Source: Siphonodentalium dalli
Taxonomy: Eukaryota > Mollusca > Scaphopoda > Gadilida > Siphonodentaliidae
NCBI GenBank assembly: GCA_032622095.1
Contig: CP136062.1
Location: 154,374,875 to 154,438,874 of the forward strand
DNA: 64,000 bases
Reading direction: 5' to 3'
The notes below the pieces were generated by a model, which was not told the origin of the DNA, made no database searches, and was given only the letters and a program-made list of their open reading frames with translations. A program made the translations under genes and the position numbers. Shown here piece by piece: positions 1 to 12,288 of this stretch (within the stretch, counting starts at the first letter, position 1; each line of letters begins with the position of its first letter).

Positions 1-189
1 CTAGCGAAACTTGTAAATAATAGTCGGGTTGTGGGAACAAGAAGTCATAATGCATAATTGACTTCAATCAAATTAAGATCTTACCGCGCAGGAAATCTCT
101 GCCTGCGTTGGTCGCTTATTTGGTTATATATCAGAGATTGTGTTTTTCCTCTTCGCTACACGTTTCGTATGCCACACGTTGGACACAAA

Positions 190-2468
190 ACTTCTAAACG
201 GTTTGACAGTTTACGTGTTGGCGAAATGATCGCGTGTGTCAGCAACTGGCTGGAACAAATGTGTAAGAAAACTCCCACGTTCAAGTTCTGGCACATGATC
301 GCTCACTATAAGATTCTGATTCTCATATTTGTTAGAGCCCATCGGGAGAGAAACTTCCCATTGTATGTTACTGTATTAGAGGCACTCGTACCATTGTTCT
401 TTGCGTTACCATGTGAACTATTATCGGTGGCTGCCTGTACACATCAGAGACATGAAGGCGCTACCACAAGAGATCAAAGATGAGTTTGAAACTCGGAATC
501 ACTGGACAATCGCAAAGTCGTCACACAGATACTCTGCGATCCCAATAGACCAAGCGCATGAGCAGGAGAATAAAGTGGTGAAAGCATCCGGTGGTGCAGT
601 AGGACTCACTGAGAATCCAGTTGCTTTCAGACGCTGGATGACCGCTGGACCCGAGCTTGCCAGACTTCTGAGACAGTACGAGAACGGATATCTTCATGAC
701 GATGATCCGGAAAACCCCGCTAACTTCGAACACCATGAACAGGGACTTGCAGCACAGAAAACCTTCCAGCGACAGGTTGATAGCCTATCTAACACAACAC
801 GCCAGATGGGAAATCCCTTCCTGGCTGACTTCCCAGAGTTGGTAACTCTTGATAGTCGTAACTGCGCGAATGAGGCGCTTGTGAATACAATCCGTACACT
901 GGAAGACACACAAAATTATCAAGAGTATGTGAATACTGTGCTCGTGGATCGGAGTCACTCCATACATGATACGATCTAAAATAATTCACTACCCCTGTTC
1001 TCAACAAAGCTCAAAGTCAGAACGAAGGGTTGCAAGAAAGTAAAGGTGCTTGAGAACAATGTTGCACTATTCGGCCAGTTATACATCTCTTTACAAAATA
1101 GAGATGGTGACATCAGTGATTCTTTGCACACGAAGTTCAGTCGTATCCTCTATCCATGTCTGAGTTTGGAAAGCTTAATCTGTCTGGTACCAAATGTCAT
1201 CTGTTACAATGTATCGAGGAACCAAACCAGACAGAGGCACCTGTATTATATGACTGCAAAGTTCTGGACGGTGCGGTGACAGTACATGCATTGCCTGTAA
1301 CAAATGTCTCAACATTCCAGTAATATGCTGACAATGTGTTTATACCCCACCTGGAACGTCAGCTGCGTGACACAACGCGAGTTGATGTTGTGTGGGACGA
1401 ATACCGGCCAGATAGCCCGAAGGAGGGAACCAGGGAGAAACGAGGCAAAGGTGTGCGTAGGAAAGTATCAGGTGACACCAAGCTGCCGGGCAACTGGAAT
1501 GACTTCATCCGTGATCCAATCAACAAGAAGGAACTCTTTGAATTCCTGTCGTCAAAAGTTGCGGATTGCAGCATCCCTCCTGAGTGTTCGGTATATATCA
1601 CAGCTGGAGAGCATGTTACATGTGTTGGAACGCAGATCGAAATGTCCAGCTGCAATCAGTAAGAAGCAGACACTAGGATTGTGGTTCACGTGAAGCATGC
1701 TTTGGAGAATGGAGCAAAATCCACCCAGGTGCGAACTGTGGACACAGACGTCGTCGTTGTTCTTATCGGTGTGTTTCATGACCTATCTCAGATAAATGCT
1801 GATCTTGATCTCTGGGTAGCATTTGGAACTGGAAAGAACTACACTCATTACAGCATCAACGCCACTTGTGCCCATCTTGGTGAACAGAAATCATGTTCCT
1901 GCCCGTTTTCCACTCCTTGCCAGGATGTGATACTACATCAGCGTTTGGAGGGAAAGGGAAGAAATCGTTCTGGCAGGCATGGAATGTTTATGAGGAAGTT
2001 ACTGATGCCTTTGTTTATCTTGCCGCACATCCGTTTGAGCATCTTGACTTACATTCTGAATCATTTCAAAGAATCGAGAGACTAGTTGTCGTAGTTTATG
2101 ACAAAACAAGTAACGCCATGAATGTTAACAGTGTCCGGATGGAGCTGTTCAGCCAGAAAAGGCAAGCTGTTGACAAGATACCACCTACTCAGAATGCACT
2201 ACTCCAGCACACTAGGATGGCAGTATACCAGGCTGGCATCTGGACAACATGCATGTTATCTCAACAAACTAATCCTTGTCCAACCGACTATGCGTGGGTG
2301 AAAGTTGGGAACTCATGGGAACCTGTCTGGTCTACCATTCCAGAGGCGTCTAATGCGTGCAGAGAATTCGTGAAATGTGGCTGCAAAAGGGCTTGTACAG
2401 TCTGCAAATGCAGCAAGGCAAATCTGCCTTGCACATCTCTTTGTCGGTGCACATGTTCATCCAAATAG
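190..2468 (+). pseudogene. Decayed copy of a multicopy invertebrate gene (PIN/FEN-like motifs, Cys-rich CXC-like tail)
   Basis: A single ancestral reading frame can be followed across the interval but is broken repeatedly. The frame changes near 405, near 1120 and near 1890, and in-frame TAA stops sit at 977-979, 1321-1323 and 1660-1662. Recognisable blocks in order are HIRDMKALPQEIK (about 440-480), IDQAHEQENKVVK and GGAVGLTENPVAFRRWM (545-640), REKRGKGVRRK (about 1434-1466), VRTVDTDVVVVLIG (about 1730), FHSLPGCDTTSAFGGKGKK (about 1905-1960), and a Cys-rich end, CGCKRACTVCKCSKANLPC (2380-2435), resembling tesmin/TSO1-type CXC domains. I remember near-identical blocks in many unannotated cnidarian, mollusc and fish proteins, which suggests a high-copy, probably mobile family. 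The acidic TDVVV and GCDT motifs fit a PIN/FEN-like nuclease fold, but function is inference. The Cys-rich end is intact, so loss of function comes from the upstream breaks. Confidence 0.7.
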
Positions 2469-3299
2469 GATACATCGATTGTGAACTGTCTGGTAGAGAT
2501 ACATTGTATTGAAACACTGTAGATAGAATTCCTAAATACTACCAGTATGTACTTAAGAGTGACAACATGTGTATTTTCTGTTATATTGGCCGCCATCTTG
2601 GAAATGGGTGACCCGCGCAACATGCCATGACCAGCATCTGTTTTAGTGACCCCGGAAACACCCGAATTGACACCTCATTTGTTCATTTCCGATTTTTACA
2701 GCCAAATATATGACATTTCCTTTTTTTCTGGCGGCCATCTTGGATTTTGGCCGCCATCTTGGAAAATCGGAACCGATCAAGTGGGTTCCACGGATAAAAT
2801 CAATAGGTAGGTCGAAAAGAAACTCCATGCCAAATTTGGTACTTTTGTCCGACCGGTAACGTTAAATTTGCTAAGCCACCTGACTAGGTGTAACTATGAT
2901 CACATGGTCAGTGTAAAATGGAGCAGGGAATTCCAGAGTATAGGAAGAATGTCCACGCATAGCTGTCAACAAACGAATGTTTAATATCAAGAAAGTTGTA
3001 TTGTGTACAAACATGTCGAGCATGAATCTATACAAAATAGATGGTGGTTTATAAGCCGAAAAACAGTCCATCGCTAAAAACATATTCACTGTGTTCCAAA
3101 GTATACATGTAACGTTACTGTACAGTCTAATACAACATATGATATATGAATAAAAGAACAATCGGTGCACACATGATATGAACACAGTTTACGAAACTTA
3201 GGTGTGCTTCAAATTTAACACAGGTAAGATCGGTTACAATAATTTTTGGTCAATTAGTGATAACAGTATATGAGTCACACACTTTTACTTTAAACATAT
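2469..3299. other. Intergenic; short GCCATCTTGG motif cluster at 2588-2765
   Basis: No supportable gene. GCCGCCATCTTGG-type motifs occur three times: near 2590, at about 2731-2745 and at about 2749-2763. The rest is unstructured AT-rich sequence up to the LINE 3' end. The open frame on the minus strand at 2871-3185 has no recognisable composition or motif. Confidence 0.5.
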
Positions 3300-3536
3300 T
3301 TTATTTGTTATCGAATAATACAAAAGGGATTGGGGACAAGTTACAAAACTTACTTTGCCCCTCTCCCTGTTTACAATAATATTATTCATACAAAATGTTG
3401 AAGGAGAGATTCAAAATCATATATAGGTTAAACATATTAACATTTACAAATGAGTGGGTTCGGGGTTTGGGGTGGGAGGTGCCAAAACCGATTTGTGACT
3501 AATTTTCTTTGTGTGGCTGTTCTGAAATGCGTTTGA

Positions 3537-5857
3537 TTATCCGACTTCGAATCGTTTAGTCGCTGTTATATATCGATGGACTATTTTGAAGAAAATTTTG
3601 TTTCTTCTATTTGAGATATCGGGAATTCCGAGAAGTAAATCATTGATATGTGTAATTTTCAGTCCTTCTTGGTATAATTTTTGACACATTTCCATTCGTT
3701 CGGTGTGAAATAGGGGACACGCCCAGAGGTAGTGGTAAGTATCTTCGCATGGATTTCCACAATGGCATTGGGGGCTGTCAGAGATATAATTTTGGAACAT
3801 ATCGGAACGTAGGCTGCTGCATTTGTTACGCAATTTGGCATGGGCGACATTAAGCGTTCTACGACCTGTATAGAAGTATGATGGTGGTTTTACTGTAGGA
3901 TCTATTAATTCGAGATAAAATTTGAAGTCTGCGATAGATTCGGCATCTGTTATTTCTGTGGGTATGTCATTCCACGATTTTAAAGTAGCGGGGAAGAATG
4001 ATTTTTTTAAATGCTCGGTGTTACAGAAGTAAGAATAAAATTTTCCCGGTTTTCTCAAGTTATATCCAGAGACTTCAGATGATCTAGGTGTTAGAAGATT
4101 TTGTAGGTATTCGGGGGCATCGTCATTTACTATTTTATACATTGCTTGTAGTTTATGGATCTCTCTTCTCTTGCTCAGTGTTGGCCAGCCAACTTCATTT
4201 AGGAGGTTTATATTGGACACTGATCGCGTGAGGCCACTAACTGTTGGGGCGGCATCGCAATGTAATCGGTCGAGCTTCTCGGTTAGGTATTTGGGAGCAC
4301 AATCCCAGACTACATCGGAGTAATCAAATAGTGGTAGGATAAAAGTTTTATAAATGCTTTCAAGCGATCTTCGGTCAAGCTGATACTTAAATCTTCGGAG
4401 CTGTGCTAAGCGTGAGGCTATTCTGTTTTTTATACCATTTAGGTGATTATTCCATTTTAAGTTAGCTTGGAGTTCCAGACCGAGGTGTTTATGTGTTTCA
4501 ACAAATGAGATTGGATCCTGTTTAAAGGTTAAGTCGGGGGCTTCTCCAGAAGTCCCCGTTAGTGCATAGGACATACTAATTGTTTTAGAAGGATTAAAGT
4601 TTACTAACCAGTTTTCAGACCATTGTGCTATGATTTGGAGGTCACTATTCATGACGCGGCCTAATTCATTTAGGTCATAGTGACTATTTGTTAGACATGT
4701 GTCGTCGGCGTACATTCTCGTAAAAGAAAGTATGTTGTCTGGTAAATCGTTGATATAGACAAGGAAGAGGAAGGGTCCTAAGATTTATCCCTGTGGTACA
4801 CCAGCTGGGATGATTTCGTATTCAGAAAAGGTGTTATTTACTAAGACTCTTTGTTGCCGTTTATGAAGGTAGTCCTCTATCCATCTCAATGTTCTCCCGC
4901 GAACTCCATAATTATATAGCTTATATAACAGTCCCCTGTGCCAAACTCTCTCGAAGGCTTTGGAAATATCACAGAAAACAGAGCATGTATATAGTCCTTT
5001 GTCGAGAGATTGACATAGGTGATTGTAGAGTCTATCAGTTGGTAAGATGTGCCGTGGCCGGTTATGAAACCCGATTGGTTGGAATAAAGTAATTTATTGT
5101 CGTCAAAGAACGGACTTATTTGTTTTAGTACAAGTTTTTCAAACGCTTTCCCAAGACAAGGAAGCAGGGAGATAGGTCGATAGTTTTTTGTGTCGGCTGG
5201 GTCATCTTTTTTGAAAATTGGAACAACGTTAGCCTTTTTCCAGGTAGATGGAAACTTTGCGTTGTTGAAGGATTTATTGAAAATTATTGACAGAGGATAT
5301 GCTATTGATTCAGCTGTTGAATTTAACATTTTCGCACTTATTCCATCATGTCCATGGGCTTTATTCAGTTTGAGCGATGTTAATACAGAAATTATCTCAT
5401 CCTGCGTAAATTCCAATTCCGTTAGTTCTTTTTCACAACGCGATTTGAATGGTGGTAATTTATGGGATGAATCGTTAATCGAAGAATTGGAAATGAAACT
5501 TTTATTCAGCAGGTTGGCTTTGTCCAGATCATCTGTTACGCAGAGTTTTCCGTTTATATCAATCGTGTTGCTCGCGTTGGGGAAAGAGCTTGGAGTAGAT
5601 AGGGGTGGGATACAATTTGTTTTCTTTTTACATAGCAAGAAGTTTATTAATTGCCAAAAATCGCGGGGGGATGATGAGTTTTTAACCCGATTTTCCAGTT
5701 TCTCTTCAAATTTTGCTTTTGCGAACTTTTTCATGTTATTAATTTTGTTTCTGGTATTCTTATACTGTTGCCACGTATCAGGGCGATTGTTTTTTAGCGC
5801 TTTGTTTCGTAATTTTTCTCTTTTGCGGATTTCTTTTCTAATGTCGGAATTAAAAGA
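3537..5857 (-). pseudogene. LINE reverse transcriptase, downstream duplicated copy (copy A)
   Basis: This is a second, nearly identical RT and C-terminal segment. It begins at the FNSDIRKEIRKREK linker, fused after KIVHRYIS of copy B, and ends with the natural C-terminus ITATKRFEVG and a stop at 3537. It shares the one-base frameshift near 5030 with copy B and has its own nonsense change at 4785-4787 (TAA where copy B has TCA, inside the PQGS motif). From 4715 to 3537 the frame is open for 392 codons. Because both copies share one lesion and differ in others, the frameshift predates the duplication. Confidence 0.87.
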
Positions 5858-8406
5858 TATATATCGATGGACTATTTTGAAGAAAATTTTGTTTCTTCTA
5901 TTTGAGATATCGGGAATTCCGAGAAGTAAATCATTGATATGTGTAATTTTCAGTCCTTCTTGGTATAATTTTTGACACATTTCCATTCGTTCGGTGTGAA
6001 ATAGGGGACACGCCCAGAGGTAGTGGTAAGTATCTTCGCATGGATTTCCACAATGGCATTGGGGGCTGTCAGAGATATAATTTTGGAACATATCGGAACG
6101 TAGGCTGCTGCATTTGTTACGCAATTTGGCATGGGCGACATTAAGCGTTCTACGACCTGTATAGAAGTATGATGGTGGTTTTACTGTAGGATCTATTAAT
6201 TCGAGATAAAATTTGAAGTCTGCGATAGATTCGGCATCTGTTATTTATGTGGGTATGTCATTCCACGATTTTAAAGTAGCGGGGAAGAATGATTTTTTTA
6301 AATGCTCGGTGTTACAGAAGTAAGAATAAAATTGTCCCGGTTTTCTCAAGTTATATCCAGAGACTTCAGATGATCTAGGTGTTAGAAGATTTTGTAGGTA
6401 TTCGGGGGCATCGTCATTTACTATTTTATACATTGCTTGTAGTTTATGGATCTCTCTTCTCTTGCTCAGTGTTGGCCAGCCAACTTCATTTAGGAGGTTT
6501 ATATTGGACACTGATCGCGTGAGGCCACTAACTGTTGGGGCGGCATCGCAATGTAATCGGTCGAGCTTCTCGGTTAGGTATTTGGGGGCACAATCCCAGA
6601 CTACATCGGAGTAATCAAATAGTGGTAGGATAAAAGTTTTATAAATGCTTTCAAGCGATCTTCGGTCAAGCTGATACTTAAATCTTCGGAGCTGTGCTAA
6701 GCGTGAGGCTATTCTGTTTTTTATACCATTTAGGTGATTATTCCATTTTAAGTTAGCTTGGAGTTCCAGACCGAGGTGTTTATGTGTTTCAACAAATGAG
6801 ATTGGATCCTGTTTAAAGGTTAAGTCGGGGGCTTCTCCAGAAGTCCCCGTTAGTGCATAGGACATACTAATTGTTTTAGAAGGATTAAAGTTTACTAACC
6901 AGTTTTCAGACCATTGTGCTATGATTTGGAGGTCACTATTCATGACGCGGCCTAATTCATTTAGGTCATAGTGACTATTTGTTAGACATGTGTCGTCGGC
7001 GTACATTCTCGTAAAAGAAAGTATGTTGTCTGGTAAATCGTTGATATAGACAAGGAAAAGGAAGGGTCCTAAGATTGATCCCTGTGGTACACCAGCTGGG
7101 ATGATCTCGTATTCAGAAAAGGTGTTATTTACTAAGACTCTTTATTGCCGTTTATGAAGGTAGTCCTCTATCCATCTCAATGTTCTCCCGCGAACTCCAT
7201 AATTATATAGCTTATATAACAGTCCCCTGTGCCAAACTCTCTCGAAGGCTTTGGAAATATCACAGAAAACAGAGCATGTATATAGTCCTTTGTCGAGAGA
7301 TTGACATAGGTGATTGTAGAGTCTATCAGTTGGTAAGATGTGCCGTGGCCGGTTATGAAACCCGATTGGTTGGAATAAAGTAATTTATTGTCGTCAAAGA
7401 ACGGACTTATTTGTTTTAGTACAAGTTTTTCAAACGCTTTCCCAAGACAAGGAAGCAGGGAGATAGGTCGATAGTTTTTTGTGTCGGCTGGGTCATCTTT
7501 TTTGAAAATTGGAACAACGTTAGCCTTTTTCCAGGTAGATGGAAACTTTGCGTTGTTGAAGGATTTATTGAAAATTATTGACAGAGGATATGCTATTGAT
7601 TCAGCTGTTGAATTTAACATTTTCGCACTTATTCCATCATGTCCATGGGCTTTATTCAGTTTGAGCGATGTTAATACAGAAATTATCTCATCCTGCGTAA
7701 ATTCCAATTCCGTTAGTTCTTTTTCACAACGCGATTTGAATGGTGGTAATTTATGGGATGAATCGTTAATCGAAGAATTGGAAATGAAACTTTTATTCAG
7801 CAGGTTGGCTTTGTCCAGATCATCTGTTACGTAGAGTTTTCCGTTTATATCAATCGTGTTGCTCGTGTTGGGGAAAGAGCTTGGAGTAGATAGGGGTGGG
7901 ATACAATTTGTTTTCTTTTTACATAGCAAGAAGTTTATTAATTGCCAAAAATCGCGGGGGGATGATGAGTTTTTAACCCGATTTTCCAGTTTCTCTTCAA
8001 ATTTTGCTTTTGCGAACTTTTTCATGTTATTAATTTTGTTTCTGGTATTCTTATACTGTTGCCACGTATCAGGGCGAATGTTTTTTAGCGCTTTGTTTCG
8101 TAATTTTTCTCTTTTGCGCATTTCTTTTCTAATGTCGGAATTAAACCAAATTTTGTCTTTTGGGCGTATTGTCACTTTTGACTGTGGGATTGTTTGATTC
8201 ATGATGGAGAGAAATGTCTCCTGAAAATTGTTAACTATAGTATCTATGTCTGGTGCAGATAGGAAATCATCCCAGTTTGTGTTACTAAGCAGGCTATTTG
8301 CTCTTTCAAAATTTGCTCTAGTATAATTCCAAACCGTTCTCTGGAAAGAGGTGGTGGGGGAGTAATCGTATTCTAATGTTACATAAACACCACGGTGGTC
8401 TGAGAC
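5858..8406 (-). pseudogene. LINE reverse transcriptase, upstream copy (copy B)
   Basis: This continues the endonuclease frame. The linker has KIWFNSDIRKEMRKREK, then RT motifs KANVVPIFKKDD, NYRPISLLP, the palm motif YADD (MYADDTCLTNS, just below 7006), and the LGLELQANLKW block. The C-terminal part has CHCGNPCEDTYHYLWACP, a Cys/His arrangement common in CR1/Jockey-type proteins. Lesions are a one-base loss of frame near 7320, TAA at 7142-7144 where copy A has CAA, and TAA at 6245-6247 where copy A has GAA. At its 3' end (about 5860) the frame passes directly into copy A with no stop. Confidence 0.87.
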
Positions 8407-9216
8407 TCATGGGTTAATGACGTCGGTGTCAAGAACGCGGAAGGTATTGCTGATTACAATTGGATCAAGAAGTGTGCTCGATGTATTTGTGATCCTAGTA
8501 GGGGCTGTTATCACATTTTTAATACTATAAAAACCTATAATTTCTTTAAGTTTGGAAGAGCTATCTAGAAGGTTAGAATTAAAGTCACCTCTAATGATAA
8601 CATTTCCGGTTATTTCTAGAGCATCTGCTATTGAGTTATCAAGGTACTCCCAATAGTTTGGATCACAGTATTGTTCTGATCTATAGGACATTCCTAAGAG
8701 AATGTGAGTTTTCTTCGAGAAAATATCAAACCATAATATCGAGGAATCGAATTCTAAATCGTGTCTTCGTCTATGGACTATGTGATTTGCAAACATTACG
8801 CATATTCCCCCTCCTTTGGAATCGCGATCCTTGCGGACAGGTGGGTAGTAGCCAGGAATAATTAATTTATCGGATGAATATGAAGGGTCAAGATGGGTCT
8901 CACTAAAACACAGGATGTCATACTCGTCAATGATATCAACTATCTTTTCGAGCTTATTGCGAATACTTCGGATATTGTAATGAAATATATAGATTGAATG
9001 ACTATTTACAGGTAAGGTATTAGGGCCTGGGTTCTTTTCAATGTCGCCGGATAACATAAGGATTAGACAGATCAGAATCAAACATATCTTCAGATTGAAT
9101 ATTCGGAAGTTGCATTTTAAGGGTCCAACATTTTTTGCCGCCTGACATTTTTTAGTTTTCTTCCTCAAGTCGAAGACTCCAATCGCTGCCCTATACTGCT
9201 GTGTCGAACAAGTCAT
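8407..9216 (-). pseudogene. LINE ORF, N-terminal part: 2A-like leader and APE endonuclease
   Basis: The frame of 269 codons starts at 9216. Residues about 37-56 are hydrophobic (NLKICLILICLILML core) and lead straight into GDIEKNPGP at residues 57-65. The endonuclease follows with FHYNIRSIRNK, the catalytic-type SETHL, GGGICVMF, and GDFN inside VIIRGDFNSNL. The frame is cut by TGA at 8407-8409. The same frame then continues with SDHRGVYV, the usual His-containing last motif of APE endonucleases, showing that the stop is a point lesion within the domain. The protein would nick target DNA to prime reverse transcription. Confidence 0.87.
9022..9048 (-). other. 2A-like ribosome-skipping motif in the LINE ORF
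   Basis: The codons read GDIEKNPGP, matching the D-x-E-x-N-P-G-P consensus at which the Gly-Pro bond is not formed during translation. It directly follows a hydrophobic stretch, so a failed skip would leave a signal-like leader attached to the endonuclease. 2A-like sequences at the N-terminus of CR1-type LINEs are known from sea urchins and other invertebrates. Activity here is untested. Confidence 0.85.
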
Positions 9217-9220
9217 AACA

Positions 9221-11030
9221 GTGTTTTAGTCTGTGATTCGATGTGAGTATATATATAGGGGAGCGATTGAGTCCTGGTCCTGTGGAAGATCCGTCGTATA
9301 TATAGAGCTGATTTGGTGTTGGCACCTGATACCCGCAGGTTACATTGCTATGTGGGGGGGGGGGGAATAGTTCGGTGTAAATGTGGTCGGTTGATGGAAC
9401 CCCTGGAATGTACAAAACATGCAAACAACATGATACGATATGTGCATAGATGAAAACATGAAAATGACAGTAACAAAAATGAGGAAATGGTGATATGAAA
9501 TAATGATGGTTTGGTGATGGGGTTCCATCGTGGGTCGGCTGGCGCGGTTTTTGGTTCGAGACGGCGGGGGGGGGGGTGCTTCAAGTTATTTACGATGTTC
9601 AGCAGGACAAGCATGCAGCGATTTTTGAGGGGAGAGAGAGGGAGAGAGCTGTCGTTATTTAGGTCCTTGGTTCGTTGTGGGAAACTAATAGGTTGGTACC
9701 CAGACGCTGTACCAACTGTGGGAGTGTAGCCTTCTACTAGCATCGCTGAAAATCTCAAAGAAATCGAGTCACACACTACCCGGGTAAACTTGAAACCACT
9801 CGTCATTGTAGTAATACGATATTTATATTCCCGAAGAGATTATGTTTGCAATAAATATGATACATTGAAAGTGGTTGATATAATGACAATCGAGTAAAGG
9901 TCTACACAAGTGGACATGAACCTGAAAGTGTGTCGAAATCATAGGATTATGACAAAGCGTTGACTATTGTGATATCGGTTCGCCGTGTGAGGACTAAGAT
10001 GTATGACGCACGTTTTGACAAAATGTCCTGGTATTTCAAAATGGATTTTCTCACAATTTGTCAGGAATTGCTATGTGAAATTTGGTACAAGCGATTACTG
10101 TGACACAATATTTAAGAACCATCGACCCGCTGGAAATTACAACTTCATTTACTTACTTTAATGGCATAACAAATATTTTTATTTCTCTGTTTTTCGATTA
10201 AGCACTTCTGTCAAAAAATTTGTTTAAGCTGACCACCATATCTCTTAACACTGTGGCCTAATTCCAGGTTGATTGCCCCCTGCTTGAGTTATCATTGGGG
10301 TGGAATATGTGTGACTGGTTTATTTAATAAATACTTGAATTATTAATTTCCTCTGTAATAGTTTATTAGATTTTAAAACAGAAATGAACTTGAAAGTGTC
10401 GTTAAATAATTGGAATATTGTTTTGATACAATATTAAAATTCAGAGAAAATAGCTTGACCTTGACCTCCGTTTTACTTTCGCTTACAAAATTTACTGCCA
10501 TTCGCAGACACGTCTTGTTTCTGGAATTCGTTTGATGAATAAAGTTGAAAAATTGGGCACAAACACTTCGGATGGAATAAAAAAGGATTGGATTGCTTCA
10601 GTACAACAATATACTGTAAACTAAGAGTGTTCATTGCGTGGTAGCATATTCCAGTTGTAAAGCGCCGACTGAAATAATTTAAAGAAAATTGTCTGCTAAG
10701 AAATCGGTTTGGTAGCAGAATGAAAATTAGTTTTAAACAAAATGTACGATGTACCGTGTTATGCATGCCATAATCTTTTTGTTTTTTTGTCCGACTATTG
10801 GATGTATAGTCTAAACAGAAAACCCGAATTTCAAAGACGTAAATCATTTGGTTTGACTGGCTTTGCAGTAACCGATAAATCATTCAGACGGATCTGTTTT
10901 AATGATATGTGTACCTCTAAAGATATTTAACAACAGATTTGTATATTATCAATACGTATTTTAACTACTATATGTGGTTAACCAATATGTTGCTTTCCTC
11001 GTGGCATGGCTTGGAGTCACGGCCATTGTG
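9221..11030. other. Intergenic or LINE 5' flank, AT-rich
   Basis: This holds two short poly-G tracts (near 9354-9364 and 9566-9577) and no coding sequence I can support. The 152-codon minus-strand frame at 9348-9806 spans both G-tracts as poly-Pro and shows no domain. It could belong to the LINE 5' region but no second copy is available for comparison. Confidence 0.4.
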
Positions 11031-11456
11031 GAGCTCCGTGGTCCAGTGGTCGGCGTGTAGGACTTGTATTCGCTGTAAACACACCGATATGGGTTCGCAA
11101 CGCGCCGCCGGTCATTGAGTCTCCACACAGCAGTGGCTTGGCCGCTTTGAGCGGCGTGCAATTGTCGGAATGCTCGCTGTTTCAAAACTCGCGCCAAGTT
11201 GTGACCCTTGAGCAAGGTCGCTCGTACTGCATTGACTTCGCATCACTCATGCGTTAAACGTCATACTGATGAGTATCAGAGAATGTTCTGATCAAACTAG
11301 AACAGCGCCTGCAATGGCTGCAGCCGGTTCATTGGTTGGCTTGTACAAATGACTGGGGTAATATTGTACCAAGCGTGTTAGAGCAAGTAATTGGTTAATC
11401 GCTATATAAAATTGGTCATTAGGCTATTTATTATTATTACATTATTATTTTTATTT
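11031..11456 (+). mobile_element. tRNA-derived SINE
   Basis: The head carries RNA polymerase III box A (TGGTCCAGTGGTC, from 11039) and box B (GGTTCGCAAC, from 11092) at a tRNA-like spacing. A central part with CCTTGAGCAAGGT (about 11206) resembles conserved internal segments of metazoan SINEs. The tail has a GCTATATAAAA motif (about 11401) and ends in a TTA-rich tract. Orientation is plus. No target-site duplication was identified with confidence. Confidence 0.72.
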
Positions 11457-12288
11457 TGACAGCCATTTGATGTCCGCAATTGTATAATTTTCTGTCCGTG
11501 TCATTCTATTCACTTCCATACCTCAATATCACACAAACTGGCATAACTGCGTAATTACTATGCCAGAATATATCATACAATGACCTATTTCGAGAACTGG
11601 TGTCCATGTTGGACGCCATCTTGGATAACACAGTTTCCACAAAGCGGATTTTAGCGGATTTCAGATATGTTATACTAAGAATTCTCCTGCGTCTTTTGAC
11701 ACCAAAATCTCTTCTTTACCAATTTATTCCGGGTTAACCCATCATTTCGCCTACCACGACCATACTATATATAGGTGATTCATAGCTTTTTACGAAGTGT
11801 AGGCTTCAGTTATTTGTTTATAAACATCGCAAACCTTCGTGTAAATCGTATGGCGATTGTATTGATTCTTACGGGCGCTAATTGTGTGAATGTAGAGGTT
11901 TTTTTATTCTAATAAGTTAAACAGGCGATCGTATGTTGTTTCTTGGACTTATATATATATATTATTTGAACATTTCCCACCAACGAAAATAAATCCTTCG
12001 GCACTTGTGTTATACTTTTGCCTGTCTGTCGTTAATTTATATATCCTATGCATCCACCCAAATAATAGGAAATCCATTCAGCAACAAAATTATGTTAATG
12101 TTAAAATTACGCAGTCACTGATAAGAATAGACGCTCAAACTGAATTATGGGTCATTTCTTAGTCTGAAGGCAGCCAAAACATTTTGTAACCCAATTTGAA
12201 AGTAGAGCTAGATCGCATTCAACATTTGTTTCGAAATAATGCCTTTATATATATGTACATATATATATCTGAAGTTTAATATCGTCCC
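11457..12288. other. Intergenic; probable 3' UTR of the minus-strand gene at its right end
   Basis: No gene is visible. A minus-strand AATAAA (complement of TTTATT near 11902) lies about 385 bases beyond the stop codon at 12289 and could serve as the polyadenylation signal. A GCCATCTTGG motif occurs near 11615. Confidence 0.4.

Larger units (their letters stand above)
3300..9220 (-). mobile_element. CR1/L2-like non-LTR retrotransposon with internal tandem duplication of its RT half
   Basis: Read on the minus strand, one element runs from a start at 9216 to a stop at 3537, followed by a short 3' region with AATAAA (complement of 3302-3307). Domains in order are an N-terminal 2A-like segment, an APE-type endonuclease, a linker, a reverse transcriptase, and a C-terminal Cys/His motif. 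The unit 5858-8148 is repeated at 3567-5857 with a period of 2,291 bases and roughly 11 differences by eye (about 0.5%). The full order is therefore EN - RT - C-term - RT - C-term. Several stops and a frameshift make the copy non-coding as it stands. The clade is inferred from the EN/RT style and the 2A motif, not from a phylogeny. The sequence at 9220-9830, including two poly-G tracts, may be its 5' UTR or unrelated flank. Confidence 0.88.

Noticed and set aside
5190-5975. 261-codon plus-strand frame opposite the LINE, and its partner near 7481-8197
   Set aside because: Antisense shadows of the reverse transcriptase on the minus strand.
9348-9806. 152-codon minus-strand frame upstream of the LINE ORF
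   Set aside because: It depends on homopolymer G tracts and overlaps alternative frames; no motif of a LINE ORF1 (PHD, esterase, zinc knuckle) is visible.
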